Source: Bauldia sp965232525 (GTDB lineage: Bacteria > Pseudomonadota > Alphaproteobacteria > Rhizobiales > Kaistiaceae). Taken from it: a stretch of 64,000 nt of DNA. How positions within the stretch are numbered: position 1 is the stretch's first letter; every line of letters begins with the position of its first letter. The stretch spans positions 2,542,001 through 2,606,000 of the forward strand of contig NZ_OZ246980.1 in NCBI RefSeq assembly GCF_965232525.1, read 5' to 3'. The notes under the pieces were generated by a model that saw nothing but the letters and a program-made list of their open reading frames with translations, made no database searches and had not been told where the DNA came from. Below are positions 60,429 through 64,000 of the stretch, piece after piece. A program made the position numbers and the translations under genes.

Positions 60429-61288
60429 GCGAGGACGTCCGCACGCTGGAAACCGAGGCCCCACCGACCGCCGAGGCGTCGCCGTCGCGTCCGGCCTATC
60501 GCGTTCCGGCCGCCGAGAAAGCGCTCGACATCCTCGAGTTCATGGCGGGCCGCCCGGAAGGGGTGACCCAAACGGAGATCTCGGCCGGCCTCGGACGTTC
60601 GATCCACGAGATCTACCGGGTCATCCAGCTCCTGGAACGGCGCGGCTATCTTGTTCGGGCGCAACGCTCCGATCGTTACCGCTTGTCGCTAAAGCTGTTT
60701 GAGCTCGCTCACCAGCATCCACCGGTCAACCAACTGGTCGATGTGGCGTTGCCGGTGATGCGGTCACTGGCGGCCGATTCCGATCAGAGCTGCCACCTCG
60801 CGGTCCTCAACGGTACGCAGATCCTCATCGTTCTCCAGGCGGATTCGCCGTTGCCGATGCGGTATTCGGTGGCGATCGGCTCGCAATTCCCGATTCTTGA
60901 AACGAGTTCCGGCGCGGTTCTGCTCGCCTGCATGCCGGAAGCTTCGCGCGATCACATGACCGAACTGCTGATTGCGGCGGACTCAGCGATTGACGGGGAC
61001 GCTTTGCGCGAGCGCCTCGCGGCGATCGACCTCAACGGTTTCGAGATGCGCACGTCGCTTGCCGTCGATGGCTGCATCAACATTTCGCTGCCGATCCGCG
61101 ACCATCTCGGCACCGCGGTGGCGGCGCTCACTGTTCCGTTTCTGCCGCAGACGCGCGCGCGTATGGACCACGAAGCGGTCCTGCGCTGTGCTCAGACTGC
61201 GGCACTCGAAATCTCGCGCGCCCTAGGTGCTCCAGACCACGCTGGCAAACCCGCCGGCGACAACAAAGAGCGGCCGCACAAACCATAG
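60425..61288 (+). CDS. IclR family transcriptional regulator
   Basis: A 287-residue regulator with an N-terminal winged helix (AEKALDILEFMAGRPEGVTQ, recognition region SIHEIYRVIQLLERRGYL) and a C-terminal effector domain (LETSSGAVLLACMPEASRDH and later DGCINISLPIRDHLGTAVAA). It has a 25-residue N-terminal tail and a basic C-terminal tail beyond the family core. It probably controls the importer genes that follow 29 bp downstream. Confidence 0.92.
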   Translation: MSEDVRTLETEAPPTAEASPSRPAYRVPAAEKALDILEFMAGRPEGVTQTEISAGLGRSIHEIYRVIQLLERRGYLVRAQRSDRYRLSLKLFELAHQHPPVNQLVDVALPVMRSLAADSDQSCHLAVLNGTQILIVLQADSPLPMRYSVAIGSQFPILETSSGAVLLACMPEASRDHMTELLIAADSAIDGDALRERLAAIDLNGFEMRTSLAVDGCINISLPIRDHLGTAVAALTVPFLPQTRARMDHEAVLRCAQTAALEISRALGAPDHAGKPAGDNKERPHKP

Positions 61289-61317
61289 TCGGCGCGAGAC
61301 AACCGGGAGGTAGGTAA

Positions 61318-62352
61318 ATGGGTAAGTCGATCCTGAAACTGATGGTCGCCGGCACCGCGCTCGCGACAATCATGGCCGCGTCGGCCCAGGCCGAGGACGG
61401 ACCGAAGACCATCGGCTACGTGGTCAACTACGCCACGCACGAATGGTATCAGAACGTTATCAAAGGAATGCAGGACCGGGCCGAGCAGCTCGGCATGACG
61501 CTGGAAGTCAAGGACGCCAATCTGGACGTTGCCAAGCAGGTCTCGGCGGCAGAAGACTTCATGTCCCAGGGAGTCGACGTGCTGATCCTGACGCCCGTTA
61601 ACGAGGAGGGCGTCGTGCCGCTGCTGCGCCGCGCCAAGGCAGAGGGTATGCCGGTGGTGCTGGAAGGCAACCCCGTCAGGGGCATGACCACCATGGTCGC
61701 GATCTGCGACTACGACACCGGTTATCACGCCGGGGTCGAAGCCGGGAAGTACGCCAAGGAGAACTTCGGCGGCGTTGCCAAGGTGATGAATGTCGGCCTA
61801 CCGCTGCTCTCCGCCACTGTGCTCCGCTCCGAGGGCTTCATGGACGGTATCCGTACCCAGATCGCGGACGCTGAACTGGTCCACGATCTCGATGGCGGCG
61901 GCAATCCCGATCGGGCGCTGGAAGTCTCGACCGCCGCGCTCGCCCAGAACGACGACGTCAACATCATCTACGGAATCAACGACTCGTCGTCGCTTGGCGG
62001 TCTCCAGGCGTGGAAGGCGGCCGGCAAGTCACAGGACAATCTGCTGGTGGTTGGTACCGGTGGCGAAGGTCTTGCCTTCATCAACGCGATGGAGAACGAG
62101 CCTTCGTATCAGATCGAAGCGGCGATGTTCCCGGAGAAGGTCGGCTTCACCACCATCGATGCGGCGGTGTCGGTTTACAACGGCGACGAGGTGCCAGAGC
62201 ATATCGTCAGCCCGACCTCGCCGATGATCGGCGAGGAGTGGGCGACCTACTACCAGTACGACGGTGACAGCCGTGCGATCATCTGGGATGCGGTCAACGC
62301 CATTCAGCCGCCGGATGCCTGCATGAAGACGGCGGCGGACCTGAAAGGGTAA
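61318..62352 (+). CDS. sugar ABC transporter substrate-binding protein, ribose type
   Basis: A 344-residue periplasmic binding protein type 1, with signal peptide (ILKLMVAGTALATIMAASAQ). Features include IGYVVNYATHEWYQNVIKGM, VDVLILTPVNEEGVVPLL, GYHAGVEAGKYAKENFGG and NIIYGINDSSSLGGLQAW. It resembles RbsB and similar proteins for pentoses, hexoses or autoinducers. GGGAGG precedes the ATG. A strong stem-loop separates it from the permease gene. Confidence 0.93.
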   Translation: MGKSILKLMVAGTALATIMAASAQAEDGPKTIGYVVNYATHEWYQNVIKGMQDRAEQLGMTLEVKDANLDVAKQVSAAEDFMSQGVDVLILTPVNEEGVVPLLRRAKAEGMPVVLEGNPVRGMTTMVAICDYDTGYHAGVEAGKYAKENFGGVAKVMNVGLPLLSATVLRSEGFMDGIRTQIADAELVHDLDGGGNPDRALEVSTAALAQNDDVNIIYGINDSSSLGGLQAWKAAGKSQDNLLVVGTGGEGLAFINAMENEPSYQIEAAMFPEKVGFTTIDAAVSVYNGDEVPEHIVSPTSPMIGEEWATYYQYDGDSRAIIWDAVNAIQPPDACMKTAADLKG

Positions 62353-62370
62353 GTCGGCTACACTCATCGC

Positions 62371-62396
62371 GCCCGGGACCGCTGACGGTTCCGGGC
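62371..62396 (+). terminator. intercistronic stem-loop after the RbsB-like gene
   Basis: GCCCGGGACCG (62371-62381) pairs with 62386-62396 across a four-base loop with one G-T pair. It ends four bases before the permease start. Without a T-run it is more likely an mRNA stabiliser or attenuator than a terminator. Confidence 0.6.
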
Positions 62397-62400
62397 GACG

Positions 62401-63405
62401 ATGCGGAGCGTCGAACGTCCGATGGTCAGCGAAGTCTCTGCGCCGGAACGATCACCCAACGTCATCGGTGCGCTGGCGAGCAAGGGACCGATCGTCCTGA
62501 TCGTCGCGCTGGCGGTTATCTGCCTGGCGATCTCGCTGGCCGAACCGCAGTTCTATTCCGCTGCCAACATCATCGCCATTCTGCGCCAGTCGGCGATGGT
62601 GCTGATCGTCGCGTGTGGCATGACTATGCTGCTGATCACGGCCGAGGTCGACCTGTCGGTCGGCGCGTCGATCGCGTTCGTCGGCTGCGTCGCCATGGAC
62701 GTGATGAACAACACCGACAGCGTGTTTCTCGGCGCCCTTGCCGGTATCGCCTTCGGCGGTGCCGTCGGTTTGTTCAACGGCCTGGTGGTGACCAAGCTCC
62801 GGGTCAATTCGCTGATCGCCACCATCGGGACGATGATGATCCTGCAGGGTGGGGTGTTCCTCTATACCCGCGAGGCGGTGCAGAACCGCCACCACATCCC
62901 CTCCTTTGTCGATATCGGCGCCGGGTATGTGGGGCCGGTGCCGATCCCGGTCATCGTCGCCGCTATCGTGTTCGCCGCCTCCTATCTGGTGCTGCGGCAC
63001 ACCACGCTCGGTCGTTATCTCTACGCCTCCGGCGCCAACGAGAAGGCGGCGCGGCTCTCGGGTCTGCGGACCCAGCGGCTCAAGCTGTTCGCCTTCGTGC
63101 TCACCGGACTACTGGTCGGCGTCGCCGGGTTGATCCTGGTATCGCTGATGAATGCCGGCCAGCCCACCGCCGGCCGCGGGTTCGAACTGGTGGTGATCGC
63201 GGCGGTGATCCTCGGCGGCACCAGCCTGTCCGGCGGGCGGGGGACGTTGATGGGTACACTGCTCGGCGTACTGGTTCTCAAGGTTATCGATAACGGCATC
63301 ATCGTTCTGCAATGGAACCAGGACCTCCAGATGATCGTGCCCGGCGTGGTGCTGATCCTGGCGATCTACTTCGATGTGCTGCGGAGGAAGGCCGATGCCA
63401 GCTGA
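62401..63405 (+). CDS. sugar ABC transporter permease, RbsC type
   Basis: A 334-residue permease with eight to ten membrane spans. The family marker ITAEVDLSVGASIAFVGCV and the block SGANEKAARLSGLRTQRLKL (the ATPase-contacting loop) are clear, as is AVILGGTSLSGGRGTLMGT. The start is uncertain: ATG 62401 lies right after the stem-loop, while ATG 62422 would shorten it by seven residues. Its stop overlaps the ATPase start by 11 bases. Confidence 0.92.
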   Translation: MRSVERPMVSEVSAPERSPNVIGALASKGPIVLIVALAVICLAISLAEPQFYSAANIIAILRQSAMVLIVACGMTMLLITAEVDLSVGASIAFVGCVAMDVMNNTDSVFLGALAGIAFGGAVGLFNGLVVTKLRVNSLIATIGTMMILQGGVFLYTREAVQNRHHIPSFVDIGAGYVGPVPIPVIVAAIVFAASYLVLRHTTLGRYLYASGANEKAARLSGLRTQRLKLFAFVLTGLLVGVAGLILVSLMNAGQPTAGRGFELVVIAAVILGGTSLSGGRGTLMGTLLGVLVLKVIDNGIIVLQWNQDLQMIVPGVVLILAIYFDVLRRKADAS

Positions 63406-64000
63406 CACCGCCCTCGCGCCTGCACAGGTCGAAGTCGAGGATACCGCCGCCCTCGACATGGTCGGCATCTCCAAGCGGTTTCCCGGCGTCGTCGCCCTCG
63501 ATGGGGTGAGCTTTCATCTCGAAGCCGGCAAGGTCCATGCCCTGATGGGCGAGAACGGTGCCGGCAAGTCCACGCTGATCAAGATCCTCGCCGGTGTCTA
63601 CGAGAAGGATGCCGGCACCATTCGTATCCGTGGCCGCGACGCGGAGATCGCCCACCCGAGCGATGCGATCCGGCAGGGCATCAAGGTCGTGTTCCAGGAG
63701 ATCGCGCTGATCCCCGAGTTCACAGTGGCGGAGAACATTTTCCTCGAAGCCTATCCGACCGGGGCGATCGGATCGATCGACTGGCGCGCCATCCGCCGCG
63801 ATGCCAAGGCGCTGTTCGAGCGGCTCGGCTTCGACGTCGATCCCAAGGCGCGCACGGGCACGCTGCCGATTAGCCAGCAGCAGATGGTGGAGATCGCCCG
63901 GGCGCTGGCGCACGAAGCGCAGATCGTGGTGATGGACGAGCCGACATCATCGCTGACACCCAACGAGGTCGAGCTGCTGTTCGCGGTCATCCGTCGGCTG
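63395..64000 (+). CDS. sugar ABC transporter ATP-binding protein, RbsA type (3' truncated by window)
   Basis: The first 202 codons are in the window. ATG at 63395 follows GGAGGAAG. The first ATPase domain has Walker A GENGAGKST near residue 55, the RbsA-type signature LPISQQQMVEIARALA and Walker B IVVMDEPTSSL. RbsA-type proteins have two ATPase domains of about 500 residues in total, so more than half is outside the window. It completes the ribose-type importer with the two genes upstream. Confidence 0.93.
   Translation, partial: MPADTALAPAQVEVEDTAALDMVGISKRFPGVVALDGVSFHLEAGKVHALMGENGAGKSTLIKILAGVYEKDAGTIRIRGRDAEIAHPSDAIRQGIKVVFQEIALIPEFTVAENIFLEAYPTGAIGSIDWRAIRRDAKALFERLGFDVDPKARTGTLPISQQQMVEIARALAHEAQIVVMDEPTSSLTPNEVELLFAVIRRL

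Overview
The window reads as chromosomal DNA of a GC-rich alphaproteobacterium. This rests on the codon use and domain families, a ChrR-type zinc anti-sigma factor with its ECF sigma factor, Tat- and Sec-exported sugar-binding proteins, an FeS-type photolyase, and GC-rich hairpin repeats between genes. The order is not certain; Hyphomicrobiales or Rhodospirillales are both plausible. I see no phage, plasmid, transposase, integrase or CRISPR array.

Layout. 1-1470: end of a leftward gene, a PadR regulator with two palindromic operators, and a tRNA-Leu(UAA) gene interrupted in its anticodon by a group I intron of about 238 nt. 1534-9401: a sugar or sugar-acid uptake and catabolism locus. A leftward LacI-regulator / SDR / 2-hydroxyacid dehydrogenase unit faces a rightward ABC importer (binding protein and two permeases, no ATPase), a TIM-barrel isomerase and an SDR. 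The LacI gene carries a frameshift. 9506-18775: a small cysteine-rich exported protein, a LysE exporter, a TrpXYZ-like ABC system with an inserted alpha/beta hydrolase, a GT9 glycosyltransferase, an MHS-type MFS transporter, a frameshifted MAPEG gene and a DUF3179 protein. 18998-39980: mostly single housekeeping or metabolic genes (SnoaL-like, ComB-like, SGNH hydrolase, cysS, cimA, LOG, LysM protein, ArsR plus Atm1-type exporter, psd-pssA, PuuE-like, DapA-like, an orphan binding protein, Gfo/Idh/MocA, TrpB2). A DUF559 gene sits between dispersed hairpin repeats. 40009-42777: two calcium-binding RTX genes, bounded by a 23-bp near-duplication of the trpB2 3' end.

43013-54988 is the most coherent system: a photo-oxidative (singlet oxygen) stress island. 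A divergent intergenic region carries two face-to-face promoters of identical form (TGATCC, 18 nt, TAARAG). One drives the ECF sigma / ChrR anti-sigma pair. The other drives an FAD oxidoreductase, DUF1365 and a cyclopropane-fatty-acid-synthase-like methyltransferase. DUF2177, fasciclin, SDR and FeS-photolyase genes follow the sigma pair. The ChrR homologue has Ser at the position of the fourth zinc ligand of the sigma-binding domain.

55118-64000 is a second carbohydrate locus: a GH4 glycosidase divergent from an AraC regulator, a flavin-dependent halogenase translationally coupled to that regulator, a binding-protein-like gene without signal peptide, an IclR regulator, and a ribose-type ABC importer cut by the window end. 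In three operonic importers (5901, 11779, 62371) the binding-protein gene is followed by a strong stem-loop before the next gene, which fits segmental mRNA stabilisation of the binding protein.
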